NCBI GenBank assembly: GCA_905215965.1
Contig: CAJMSD010000002.1
Location: forward strand, 248,001 to 312,000
Direction: 5' to 3'
DNA: 64,000 nt
Origin: an uncultured bacterium
GTDB taxonomy: Bacteria > Bacillota > Clostridia > Oscillospirales > Ruminococcaceae
Below the pieces are notes generated by a model, which did no database searches, was not told the DNA's origin, and saw nothing but the letters and a program-made list of their open reading frames with translations. Every line of letters begins with the position of its first letter. Within the stretch, counting starts at the first letter, position 1. The position numbers were made by a program, and so were the translations under genes. Of the stretch, positions 33,095-41,541 are shown piece by piece.

Positions 33095-34165
33095 TTATTT
33101 CTTCATAAATTCCGCTAAGCTGTCCGTTCCACCTGTTGCGGTATAAGCATAATATGCAAGGATAGTCGAAGCGTCGGAGGAATCGACCGCTTTGTCTCCG
33201 TTTACGTCTGCGGTTATTTTCTCTTTTTCGCTGAATGTGGGAGCTTCTCCGGTCGAAGTGAGCGCATACTCGCGCAGAACAAGGGAAGCGTCGCTGGAGT
33301 TCACTGCGCCGTCGCCGTCAACGTCTCCAAGCATACCGATCGCGCTGAATTTAAATCCGTTTTCCTCGGCGTAGGTCTGAGCATAAGAGCCTTCGAATCC
33401 GTACATTGTCCCTGTGAAGCCGTAAAACGCACCTTCTCCAATACTTGTAACTCCTTCTGGAATAATTACGTAAGGCAAGCTTGTGCAGCTGTAAAACGCA
33501 CCTTCTCCAATTCTTGTAATGCTGTTGGGAATGCTTACAAATGTCAATCCTGCGCATTTAGTGAACATACCGGGTACAATACTTGTCATGCTGTCGGAAA
33601 TAACCGCGGAGGTCAAGGCTGTGCAGTTGGAAAAAGCCCCTGCGCCAAAACTTATAACGCTATCAGGAATGTTTATTGAGGTCAAGCTCGTGCAATCGGC
33701 AAACGCACCCTCTTCAATACTTATAACGCTGTTGGGAATATTTATCGAAGTCAAGCTTGTGCATTCGCCGAACGCAAACTCGCGGATAATTGTAACGCTG
33801 TTAGGGATTTTTATTGAGGTCAAGCTTTCACACCAAGCGAAAGCGCCTTCGTTAATAATTATAACACTGTCGGGAATCGTTACCGAAGTCAACTTTTGGC
33901 AATGTGCAAACGCATAACCGTAAATACTTGCGACAGGCACTCCGTCGATCTCGGACGGTATAACTGCCTCCTCTGCCAAATAGTCACAGTCTATAATTTC
34001 TATGTAATCGCCGTAATTTCTATAGGTGAGATTGCCGTAAGTTCCCTCGGTGTATGTATCAGCCGCGCTTGCCGAAATGACGTAATTCTGCGGATTTACA
34101 GCGATCGGCACAGCTCCGCCGAAAACAACGCTTGCGGCAAGTATTGCCGATATAAATTTTTTCAT
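33095..34165 (-). CDS. Secreted LRR (BspA-like) protein with C-terminal dockerin
   Basis: A 356-residue exported protein. A signal peptide (about 1-35, ending near VISASAA) leads into a short N-terminal segment and seven tandem 23-residue LRR_5 repeats (LTSINIPNSVISIEEGAFADCTS type, about residues 80-250). A segment YAQTYAEENGFKFSAIG and a type I dockerin follow (about 280-350). The dockerin's two calcium loops are GDVDGDGAVNSSDASLVLREY and ADVNGDKAVDSSDASTILAYY. It carries no catalytic domain, so it may give a cellulosome adhesive or structural module. GGAGG lies eight bases before the start. It has its own promoter and sits next to the GH9/GH26 operon. Its dockerin differs from those of GH9 and GH26. 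Confidence 0.92.
   Translation of the reverse strand: MKKFISAILAASVVFGGAVPIAVNPQNYVISASAADTYTEGTYGNLTYRNYGDYIEIIDCDYLAEEAVIPSEIDGVPVASIYGYAFAHCQKLTSVTIPDSVIIINEGAFAWCESLTSIKIPNSVTIIREFAFGECTSLTSINIPNSVISIEEGAFADCTSLTSINIPDSVISFGAGAFSNCTALTSAVISDSMTSIVPGMFTKCAGLTFVSIPNSITRIGEGAFYSCTSLPYVIIPEGVTSIGEGAFYGFTGTMYGFEGSYAQTYAEENGFKFSAIGMLGDVDGDGAVNSSDASLVLREYALTSTGEAPTFSEKEKITADVNGDKAVDSSDASTILAYYAYTATGGTDSLAEFMKK
33417..33899 (-). repeat. Tandem degenerate 69-base LRR repeats
   Basis: Seven consecutive 69-base units encode the 23-residue LRR_5 repeats of the LRR-dockerin protein. They are similar enough at DNA level (recurring GAAGCGCCTTC/ATACTTATAACGCTGT blocks) to allow copy-number change by slippage. 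Confidence 0.7.
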
Positions 34166-34197
34166 GATAAAAGCCTCCAAAAGTAGTTTATATTTAC

Positions 34198-34226
34198 ATT
34201 ATACAAGATTTCCTCTGAAATCTCAA
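34198..34226 (-). promoter_or_regulatory. Promoter of the LRR-dockerin gene
   Basis: On the minus strand TTGAGA and a perfect TATAAT are separated by 17 bases, about 33 bases before the ATG. Confidence 0.75.
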
Positions 34227-34265
34227 GTAACGCGGATATTTTTCTATAATTTATTTTTACAGCAT

Positions 34266-34297
34266 AAAAACGGCAGGATCTGTCTCCTGCCGTTTTT
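34266..34297. terminator. Terminator of the GH26-GH9 operon
   Basis: A 13-bp perfect stem AAAAACGGCAGGA/TCCTGCCGTTTTT with a six-base loop and flanking A/T runs, immediately past the GH9 stop. It works in either direction. Confidence 0.9.
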
Positions 34298-34304
34298 GTA
34301 ACAT

Positions 34305-36761
34305 TTAATTATATGATTCCGGAAGCGAATCTATCTGCTGTGAAAGAAATTTCTGAATCGAAACGGCGTCGTTTACGCTGACTCCGTCTCCGTTCTGATA
34401 AACGTCCGCATTTTTCTTTCCGGTCTCTTCCATCGGGAAAGCCGCGCTGTCCGAGCTGTAGCAGAGAATTTTGATAACGTCATCGATATCTACTTTTCCG
34501 CTGAGATCCGCGTCTCCCCAGATAACATCACTTTCGGTAGTAGTTTCAGTGGTGGTTTCTTCCGTAGCCGGCTCGGATCCGTCCGGCTCGATTCCGCCTA
34601 TAAGCACGCCGTCAGAATAAACGCATATCTTATCTGTTCTGACCTCGTTGCCTGTTCCGAAGAAAGCTCCGTCATCTTCAAAAATTGTAAGTCCGTCATA
34701 GCTCCAGTCATTAGACGGATCCCACTTATCTCCGTAATAAAGACCTACCGTAAACTGATATTTTTTGCCTGAATTTGCAATATTATATCCGTCCCAAGCA
34801 ATTTCCACATAGTATGTATCCTCAAGCTTATCATATTTATAAGGACCGCTGATAATACCGTCGGCAGGAGCAGCTTCCGTAGCGGACTGATCGTAAAGCT
34901 CGCTGCCCGAGATAAGGCTTGGATCGGTCATTTCTGAAGTGTTGTAATAATATCTTACTGAAAGCGATTCCTTCGGAACGGTAGAATCCGTCATTACCAT
35001 AAAGGAAACCTTTGTAACGCCTGCGCCCGTTCCGCTGTTGAGGTCGTCGATTCCGCAAGCCTTTACCCAATAGCTGTTTCCTCCGCCTTCGCCGCCGCCT
35101 CCGTTATATGAAGGAGTTGGAGGGAAATCCTTAGTCGGCTGCATTTCATCAGTTCCGAAGAATTCATAAAGTCCTGCCGAAGCTCCGACAAAAGCGGCGT
35201 TGTAGTCGATAGTAACCTCGTTGTATATCCAGTCGGCAGTAGTATCGTTATGCTGATCGTTTGCGTCCGGACCGCCTGCAAGCGCTCCGTAAAGAACGTA
35301 TCTGTGTTCATCGGGATCTTCGCACTTTGTAAGACCCGAACAAGCTCTGTGGTGCGGATATTTAACGGAATTTTCATTATATCCTACGATATAGCAGCGG
35401 TTCAGCGGATTGTTGCCCATGATGTATTCCATCTGTCCCTTTGCCCATTCGCTGTATTTGCCCGGTTCGCCGTTGTTATTGTACTTATCGTAAACAAGAG
35501 CGACAAGCTGAGCGGCAGTATTGTATCGTGCCGAGCCCCATGTATCGAGCCACCAATAGCCTGCAGGAGTAATAGTTCCTACTCCGCCCGACATATATGT
35601 ATCGACAGCCTTTGCTATCGAAGCCCAGCAGTCCATTTCTTCGTAAGGGCTTTTTCCGGCAGCTTCCTTGAATTCTTCAATAAATCCGGGGTAAACGTGT
35701 TCGCCCTCTTTAAGCGGCTTATCCATTGAAATTTCGCCAAGGATACATTGTGCTCCTCCCCAGACATCGTTCCAGCAGTGTACATAACACGGAGCTGCAT
35801 AGTAATCGTAGTTTGGATAGATCTCTTCAAGATACTTATGATCGCCTGTGATCTTATACATCCATGCGGCAGCCCAGCAGTAATCGTCCTCCCACTTTGA
35901 GGAACGGTAGTAACCCTTAGGACCGTCTGCATTGTCGCTCAGTTCCTTTGGATTTTCCATTGCGAAATCAAAAAGAGCCGTTGCGTAATCGAGCGATTTT
36001 GCCGCATATTCGGGATCGGTATCCTTAAAGTTAAGGTAGTTGATAGCAAGCGACGCGGCTGCGGAAGCGACATAATCGGTCTGCGGCTTATCGGCGGTAA
36101 GGAAGAAGGCAGGTCTGCCCATTTTATCGACCTCGGGAGAATTCCAGTACTTGTGGTCGATATCGCCGTCGCCTACCTGATAGCAGTGAGCGATAACAGT
36201 ACCGTCAGCATCGCGGAAAGTACACTTCATAAGGTAATCGTTGAAGCAGCGTAGGATCGTTTCTATATGATCGTCCTGACCAGTTTTTACATAGGAGTCG
36301 CGGAATTCGTAATATCCCCAGCCAAGAGTTGAAGCGGCATAATTTTCGGGCATACCGAATTCAACGTGGTCGCCTGCGTCATGGAAGCCGCCTGCAACGT
36401 CAACGCAGCCGTCGCCGTCGGGATCGAGGATATCCTTGTACTTGTCGATAAACGGCTGCGAGAGATTAGTTCCCACGAAATCGGTTATACCTGCCGTAAG
36501 CTCTACCTTTGCATCGTAGGTATGGCAATCGCCTCTCCATGTATAGCGGTTGTTTTCATCGACCTCAGTACCGCACATATTTGCATCGTAAAAATAAATT
36601 GAATACTGAAGAGCTCGCGCAAAATCGTAGTCAAGTCCCGAATCATTGGCAAGAGACGTGTCAAGCTCGCTTCCGAAGACCTCGGGTACGTAAGCAGATA
36701 CGCTGCTCAGAGCAGTCGCGGCGCAGACAACTGCCGCAAGAATCTTTTTTGGTGTTTTCAT
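34305..36761 (-). CDS. GH9 cellulase with CBM3 and dockerin
   Basis: An 818-residue secreted cellulosomal endoglucanase. A signal peptide (about 1-25) is followed by a GH9 catalytic domain (about 45-545). Motifs are GGFHDAGDHVEFGMP (about 125, with the Asp pair that activates water), HRACSG, the DANDQHNDTTADW segment and the proton-donor Glu in IYNEVTIDYNAAF. After a Gly-rich linker comes a family 3-type CBM (YWVKACGIDDLNSGTG to about 715). A Thr/Glu linker and a dockerin (about 745-818: GDADLSGKVDIDDVIKILCY and DVYQNGDGVSVNDAVSIQKFL) follow. An extra stretch before the DAGD motif (ILDPDGDGCVDVAG) resembles a calcium loop. It starts 14 bases after the GH26 stop, so the two form an operon. Confidence 0.95.
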   Translation of the reverse strand: MKTPKKILAAVVCAATALSSVSAYVPEVFGSELDTSLANDSGLDYDFARALQYSIYFYDANMCGTEVDENNRYTWRGDCHTYDAKVELTAGITDFVGTNLSQPFIDKYKDILDPDGDGCVDVAGGFHDAGDHVEFGMPENYAASTLGWGYYEFRDSYVKTGQDDHIETILRCFNDYLMKCTFRDADGTVIAHCYQVGDGDIDHKYWNSPEVDKMGRPAFFLTADKPQTDYVASAAASLAINYLNFKDTDPEYAAKSLDYATALFDFAMENPKELSDNADGPKGYYRSSKWEDDYCWAAAWMYKITGDHKYLEEIYPNYDYYAAPCYVHCWNDVWGGAQCILGEISMDKPLKEGEHVYPGFIEEFKEAAGKSPYEEMDCWASIAKAVDTYMSGGVGTITPAGYWWLDTWGSARYNTAAQLVALVYDKYNNNGEPGKYSEWAKGQMEYIMGNNPLNRCYIVGYNENSVKYPHHRACSGLTKCEDPDEHRYVLYGALAGGPDANDQHNDTTADWIYNEVTIDYNAAFVGASAGLYEFFGTDEMQPTKDFPPTPSYNGGGGEGGGNSYWVKACGIDDLNSGTGAGVTKVSFMVMTDSTVPKESLSVRYYYNTSEMTDPSLISGSELYDQSATEAAPADGIISGPYKYDKLEDTYYVEIAWDGYNIANSGKKYQFTVGLYYGDKWDPSNDWSYDGLTIFEDDGAFFGTGNEVRTDKICVYSDGVLIGGIEPDGSEPATEETTTETTTESDVIWGDADLSGKVDIDDVIKILCYSSDSAAFPMEETGKKNADVYQNGDGVSVNDAVSIQKFLSQQIDSLPESYN

Positions 36762-36775
36762 AATATACTCCTTTT

Positions 36776-38617
36776 TTAATTTATATCGAATTTATCGATT
36801 TTATTGGCAAGATATTTCTGAACCTCAACAGCATCGTTGACGCTGATACCGTCACCGTTCTGGTAAACGTCTCCGTTGATGCTTCCTTGAGGAGTCAGCG
36901 GGAAATTCGTTCCGTCGGCAGCGCAGCACAGTATTGCAATAACATCGTCGATATCTATCTTTCCGCTGACATCGGCGTCTCCGTACAAAGGCTCATCGCC
37001 GCCCGAGGTATCGCTTGTAGTATCATCGGGCTTTTCGTCGGGAAGAGGATAGTTCTTCAGGTCGGGAAGCTCGTCAAGAGTGATACAGTAATCGCTGGTA
37101 TAAATTTCAACAAGATTATCCACGGGATTATTCTGCTCGCTTGTGAGGTAGTTCATATACCACGGACAGAAATACAGCCATGCAGCCTTATCGTTTACGA
37201 GATTTTCAAGAGACGGGATAGAATCGTTTTCACTCATCGCCACCATTTTCTGACCGTCGGTGCTCTGAACAAGACTGTAGAACGTAGAGGATATCGAGCT
37301 GAGGTTAGGAAGTCCGTCGACAGCGTTGTACTTATCATATCCGACTATATCGACTACATCGTCGCCCGGATACCATGCCGCGGAGGTTGGATATGTATAT
37401 CCCGTCCACACCCAGATGAGATTGTCAAGTCCGTATTCGTTGGTAAGCTTATCGTAGAGCAGACGATACAGCTCCTTGCAGGCTTCGGGACCTTCTGCTC
37501 CCCACCAGAACCATGCTCCCTCCGCTTCGTGAAGGGGACGCCACAAAACGGGAACATCGGCTTCCTTGAGCTTGGTAAGCTCCTTAGCGATAACGTCGAT
37601 GTCGGCGAGTATCTGTTTGTTTTCCCAAGTGCCTTCTTTAAGGGCATTTTTAACGCTGAAAGTAGTGAAGGGAGAATTTCCCGTTGATTCAACATAAAAA
37701 GCGGCAGTTTCTCCGCCCTCTTCGGACGGAACGTTCCAGTGCCATGTAAGCGTAGCGATTCCCTTATATTCGTTCACCCACTGTATAGCACGTTCGGGAG
37801 CATGATCCGTCCAAGGTGAATTCGAACGGTAATTCAGAAGATCTATTCCTCTGATAGCAGGCTGCTCGCCTGTCTTTTCCATAATATATTCAAATTCAGC
37901 CTCGTTATCCTTGATATAGTTATCGGGATCGCTCCATAGGTTGTAGTTATGCTCGCCGCAGTATTCCTGCTGACCCGCAATAATATGATTGCCGTACTGG
38001 TCGCAGAGATAATTATAAAGCCGCTTAGCCGAATCCGAAGCGTTGGGATTGGAAAGCTGACGCGTAGGCGAAAGATTGCTCAGACTTTCGTCGGCAGGCT
38101 TTATTGTCAGATAATCAAAATAAGTATAACCCCAGTAGGCTTTTAATTCTATGGTGTTTACTCCCTCATCGAGCATTACAACGCCGCCTGACGTCTCCTC
38201 AAAGGAAAGGTTATGCGGAAAGCTTACTTCTCCTTGATTAACGCCGTTAACGTTAAGGTACTGAACTTTTTTATTAGGGTCGCTTGGTTCACAGTAGCAG
38301 ATCGAAAGCTCATAAAGTCCGGCTTCCTCTACAGTAACGTCAACGCTTACCGTCGTGCCTTTCTGATCGAGGTAGGAAAATCCGCCGGAAGCGTTGGTAA
38401 GATCGTAATCCTCACCTGTTCCGTCCGTGGCAGTATTGCCCGTCCAGCCCTTGGTAAAGATCTTTCCGCCCGAGGTCGAGCCGTTTTCGAACTCGTATTT
38501 TACCGCATCGGCAGCATTGACCTCGTTGGAAAAGTCAGCATTCACCGAGCATACCGAGCACGAAAGCAGCAATGCCGCCGCGGAGCACAGCGATCTCTTT
38601 ATTATATCTTTTTTCAT
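36776..38617 (-). CDS. CBM35-GH26 mannanase with dockerin
   Basis: A 613-residue secreted cellulosomal enzyme. After the signal peptide (about 1-35) comes a family 35-type CBM (YEFENGSTSGGKIFTKGW to FDYLTIKP, about 40-178). The GH26 domain follows (about 190-520). Its acid/base Glu lies in LWRPLHEAEGAWFWWG and its nucleophile Glu in MVAMSENDSIP, with WVWTGYTYP and IVGYDKYN between them. A Thr/Asp linker precedes the dockerin (about 545-613: GDADVSGKIDIDDVIAILCC and DVYQNGDGISVNDAVEVQKYL). This dockerin is close to that of the GH9 enzyme. Beta-mannan is the most likely substrate from the family. It is first in the operon with GH9; GGAGG precedes the ATG. I see no clear promoter in the 268 bases upstream. 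Confidence 0.94.
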   Translation of the reverse strand: MKKDIIKRSLCSAAALLLSCSVCSVNADFSNEVNAADAVKYEFENGSTSGGKIFTKGWTGNTATDGTGEDYDLTNASGGFSYLDQKGTTVSVDVTVEEAGLYELSICYCEPSDPNKKVQYLNVNGVNQGEVSFPHNLSFEETSGGVVMLDEGVNTIELKAYWGYTYFDYLTIKPADESLSNLSPTRQLSNPNASDSAKRLYNYLCDQYGNHIIAGQQEYCGEHNYNLWSDPDNYIKDNEAEFEYIMEKTGEQPAIRGIDLLNYRSNSPWTDHAPERAIQWVNEYKGIATLTWHWNVPSEEGGETAAFYVESTGNSPFTTFSVKNALKEGTWENKQILADIDVIAKELTKLKEADVPVLWRPLHEAEGAWFWWGAEGPEACKELYRLLYDKLTNEYGLDNLIWVWTGYTYPTSAAWYPGDDVVDIVGYDKYNAVDGLPNLSSISSTFYSLVQSTDGQKMVAMSENDSIPSLENLVNDKAAWLYFCPWYMNYLTSEQNNPVDNLVEIYTSDYCITLDELPDLKNYPLPDEKPDDTTSDTSGGDEPLYGDADVSGKIDIDDVIAILCCAADGTNFPLTPQGSINGDVYQNGDGISVNDAVEVQKYLANKIDKFDIN

Positions 38618-38885
38618 TCATATCCTCCTTTTTATATTTATTATTGTTATGCAAGAACCTGATCCACAGGAAAAGATACACCGAAAAGACGTGCAGCTTA
38701 TCCTATAAACGCCGATTCAAAATATACCATATTAAATAATAACATGATTTAGAAACAAATGCAATAGATTTCGCATAAAAATTTAAGACAATACCGAACA
38801 AAATTGTACAGCATTGCCTTTGTGTTAAAAATATACTTAATATTAAAGATTTTCCGTTATATCGGCTTACAAATTATTGATCCCG

Positions 38886-39383
38886 TTATGCCGGAACTGA
38901 AAAGATCCCGATTTCAGGCGACTTGAAAGTCAATATGACAAATGCGGCAAGAAAAAACGCAAAGAAAGCGATTCCCAACGCGTTTCCGTGCTTTTCATTC
39001 TGTGCATTCTTAACGGAATATAATGAAGCGGCAAGAACTCCGATATAAAACAGAATTATGTCCACTGCTACAAAGCTTCTGCCGATTATTCCCGTGTATA
39101 CGTAAAAAACAGACGTTATCAAAGCCATACCGAGAAAAACTGACGCTGCTTTTTCTGTGATATAGCCTTTTGTTTCCCGAAACACCGTAAAATACCCGAT
39201 CATCGTCCACGCAAGCGATGGTATGAAAATCAATTTCAAATGCTCCCACACGCTCTCGTTGACCGGAGAAAAAGCGCCGACAAAATTTATTTCTCCGCTC
39301 CAGACGTAAAGAAAATGAAGCAGCGTTCCGATTACCGATATAAAAATAAATCCCCAAAATTCGTATCTTAAATTCTTATTCAT
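38886..39383 (-). CDS. DUF6512-like integral membrane protein
   Basis: A 165-residue protein with about five hydrophobic helices. The opening (FWGFIFISVIGTLLHFLYVWSG) and PVNESVWEHLKLIFIPSLAW recall a clostridial family I remember as DUF6512; function unknown. The start at 39383 has GGAGGAG just upstream, though spacing is short; an ATG 21 bases earlier has none. It is divergent from the Cys-containing small protein gene. Confidence 0.7.
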   Translation of the reverse strand: MNKNLRYEFWGFIFISVIGTLLHFLYVWSGEINFVGAFSPVNESVWEHLKLIFIPSLAWTMIGYFTVFRETKGYITEKAASVFLGMALITSVFYVYTGIIGRSFVAVDIILFYIGVLAASLYSVKNAQNEKHGNALGIAFFAFFLAAFVILTFKSPEIGIFSVPA

Positions 39384-39503
39384 AACTCCTCCGCATTTTT
39401 TCATATTATATTCGTTTCGTGCCATATTTATGCATTTTATCATACGGCAAACAGACGCTCACTGTTTCTGAATACTGTTGCTGAGTAAAATTTCAAAAAA
39501 CAC

Positions 39504-39532
39504 TGGACAAATACTTTTTAATATGGTATAAT
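39504..39532 (+). promoter_or_regulatory. Promoter of the Cys-containing small protein gene
   Basis: TGGACA and a perfect TATAAT are 17 bases apart, about 30 bases before the ATG at 39564. Confidence 0.75.
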
Positions 39533-39563
39533 TAAAAACAGATTGATTACTTGAGGTGATTTT

Positions 39564-39881
39564 ATGGGCATAGGTTCTCTTTTTAAGGGCGGCAAATATT
39601 TCGATAAAAGTATTGCTCCCAAGTGCGATTACTGCCAGTTCGGAAAACGCGCTAAGGACGGCGATAAGGTTCTGTGTGAAAAAAAAGGTCTCGTTGATAC
39701 CAATTATTCATGCGGTAAATTTTCTTATTCTCCTTTGAAAAGAATTCCTGTTAAGCAGCTTAATTTTGTAGGAAGCCTTGCGGACGACGATATTTATATC
39801 GAATCGGCAAGCGACCGTGCAGAAATGGAAGAAGAAAAGAAAAAAGCTGAAAACAAGTCTTCGGACGAAGAAAGTAAATGA
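39564..39881 (+). CDS. Small four-cysteine protein, unknown function
   Basis: A 105-residue soluble protein. The N-terminal half has CDYCQFG, then single Cys in KVLCEKKG and NYSCGKFSY, a spacing that suggests one bound metal ion. The C-terminal 35 residues are highly charged (DRAEMEEEKKKAENKSSDEESK). GAGGTG precedes the ATG, and the gene has its own promoter and terminator, so it forms a single-gene unit. I do not recognise the family with certainty. Confidence 0.75.
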   Translation: MGIGSLFKGGKYFDKSIAPKCDYCQFGKRAKDGDKVLCEKKGLVDTNYSCGKFSYSPLKRIPVKQLNFVGSLADDDIYIESASDRAEMEEEKKKAENKSSDEESK

Positions 39882-39886
39882 TCAGG

Positions 39887-39925
39887 CGCCATTTGAACCA
39901 TGTGTCCAAATGGCGTTCTTTTTAA
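39887..39925 (+). terminator. Terminator after the small Cys protein gene
   Basis: CGCCATTTG and CAAATGGCG form a stem followed by TTCTTTTTAA, six bases past the stop. Confidence 0.8.
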
Positions 39926-39946
39926 TATTTTCGGGAGGAACTCGTT

Positions 39947-41500
39947 ATGAAAACTAAAAATAATCAGCCGTCTTGGCTTAACAATGCCGTTTTTTATGAA
40001 GTTTATCCGCAGTCCTTTAAGGACTCGAACGCGGACGGAATCGGCGATATCAACGGAATAACCGAAAAGCTCGGCTATATACGCGAGCTTGGCTGCAATG
40101 CAGTCTGGATCAACCCCTGCTTTAAGTCTCCCTTCGGCGACGCAGGCTACGATGTGGAGGATTACTATACGGTAGCTCCCAGATACGGTACAAACGACGA
40201 CCTTATCAGGCTTTTTGAAGAAGCGCACAAGCTTGATATGCACGTGATCCTTGATCTTGTGCCGGGACATACGGCGATCACTCACCCGTGGTTCAAAAAA
40301 TCCATGCTGGCAGAAAGAAACGAATTTACCGACCGCTACGTATGGACGGACAGTATCTGGGAAGAGCCGCAGGGAATGGGCTGTATCAGAGGAATTTCCG
40401 ACAGGGACGGTTCATGCGCCGTAAACTTCTTTTCGCATCAGCCTGCCCTTAATTACGGATTCTACAGACCCGATCCCAATAAAAAATGGCAGCAGTCCAT
40501 GAACGCCGAAGGTCCTCTGGCAACAAGAGAAGCGCTGAAGGATATCATGCGGTTCTGGCTTAACGCAGGCTGCGACGGCTTCAGAGTCGATATGGCAGGC
40601 TCGCTTGTTAAAAACGATGAGGACGGAAAGGGTACAATAGCCCTCTGGCAGGATATCAGAAAGTTCCTTGACAAGGAATTTCCCAACGCCGCCATGGTTT
40701 CGGAATGGGGAGAACCCGACAAAGCATTGATCGGCGGATTTCATATGGATTTCCTCCTGCACTTCGGTCCGTCGCACTATAACGACCTGTTCAGATGCGA
40801 TGATCCGTATTTCAGCAAAAAAGGTCTCGGAAACGCAAAGGACTTTGTTGCGGCTTACAAAAACAGCTACGAAAAAAGCGGCTGCAAGGGCTTGATCTGT
40901 ATTCCGTCGGGAAATCACGATATGGACAGGATCTCAAGACGGCTCGATAATGACGAGCTGAAAACAGCGTTCGCTTTTCTACTTTCCATGCCGGGCGCGC
41001 CGTTTATTTACTACGGCGACGAGATCGGAATGAAATATGTCGAGGGACTTACCTCCGTTGAGGGCGGATACGGAAGAACAGGCTCTCGTTCGCCGATGCA
41101 GTGGAACAAGGACGTTAACGCAGGATTTTCCGAAGCTCCCAAATCACAGCTCTATATCCGGCAGGACGAAAGCGATGACCGTCCCGATGCCGAAAGCCAG
41201 TCTGCCGATGAAAATTCGCTCAGGAGCGAGATAAAAAGATTGATATCGCTGAGAATGAGCAATCCGGCTCTTCAAAGCAACGAAAAAATAGAATTTATAT
41301 CCGACGGATATCCCCTTGTTTACAAACGCAGCTCGGATAATCAAGAGATAACGGTCGTGATAAATCCATCCTCCGCAGAATCAAAAGTAACGGGAGTCCG
41401 CGGAAAAATAATATATAAAGTCGGAAACAACGCTTCGATAAGCGGCGACGCGCTCCTTGTCGGAGGCTGCACTGCCGTATTCGTTGAAAACGAGATATAA
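39947..41500 (+). CDS. GH13 alpha-glucosidase/amylase-family enzyme
   Basis: A 517-residue enzyme with no signal peptide, so it acts in the cytoplasm. All four GH13 regions are clear: DLVPGH (region I), GFRVDMAGS with the nucleophile Asp (about 213), SEWGEP with the acid Glu (about 253), and GNHDMDR with the transition-state Asp (about 325). The opening NAVFYEVYPQSFKDSNADGIGDINGI is typical of oligo-1,6-glucosidase, trehalose-6-phosphate hydrolase and trehalose synthase relatives. The exact linkage cut cannot be told. GGGAGG precedes the ATG. It probably processes imported maltodextrins or isomaltose-like sugars. Monocistronic, with a convergent terminator. Confidence 0.9.
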   Translation: MKTKNNQPSWLNNAVFYEVYPQSFKDSNADGIGDINGITEKLGYIRELGCNAVWINPCFKSPFGDAGYDVEDYYTVAPRYGTNDDLIRLFEEAHKLDMHVILDLVPGHTAITHPWFKKSMLAERNEFTDRYVWTDSIWEEPQGMGCIRGISDRDGSCAVNFFSHQPALNYGFYRPDPNKKWQQSMNAEGPLATREALKDIMRFWLNAGCDGFRVDMAGSLVKNDEDGKGTIALWQDIRKFLDKEFPNAAMVSEWGEPDKALIGGFHMDFLLHFGPSHYNDLFRCDDPYFSKKGLGNAKDFVAAYKNSYEKSGCKGLICIPSGNHDMDRISRRLDNDELKTAFAFLLSMPGAPFIYYGDEIGMKYVEGLTSVEGGYGRTGSRSPMQWNKDVNAGFSEAPKSQLYIRQDESDDRPDAESQSADENSLRSEIKRLISLRMSNPALQSNEKIEFISDGYPLVYKRSSDNQEITVVINPSSAESKVTGVRGKIIYKVGNNASISGDALLVGGCTAVFVENEI

Positions 41501-41507
41501 ATAAATT

Positions 41508-41537
41508 GCCGCTCTGAAAAATTCAGAGCGGCTTTTT
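41508..41537. terminator. Convergent terminator between GH13 and ABC-F genes
   Basis: GCCGCTCTGAA and TTCAGAGCGGC form an 11-bp stem with a three-base loop, followed by TTTTT on the plus strand. Confidence 0.85.
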
Positions 41538-41541
41538 ATAT

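Noticed and set aside
33417..33899. CRISPR array
   Set aside because: The regular 69-base spacing is coding LRR repeats without unique spacers, in frame with a secreted protein.
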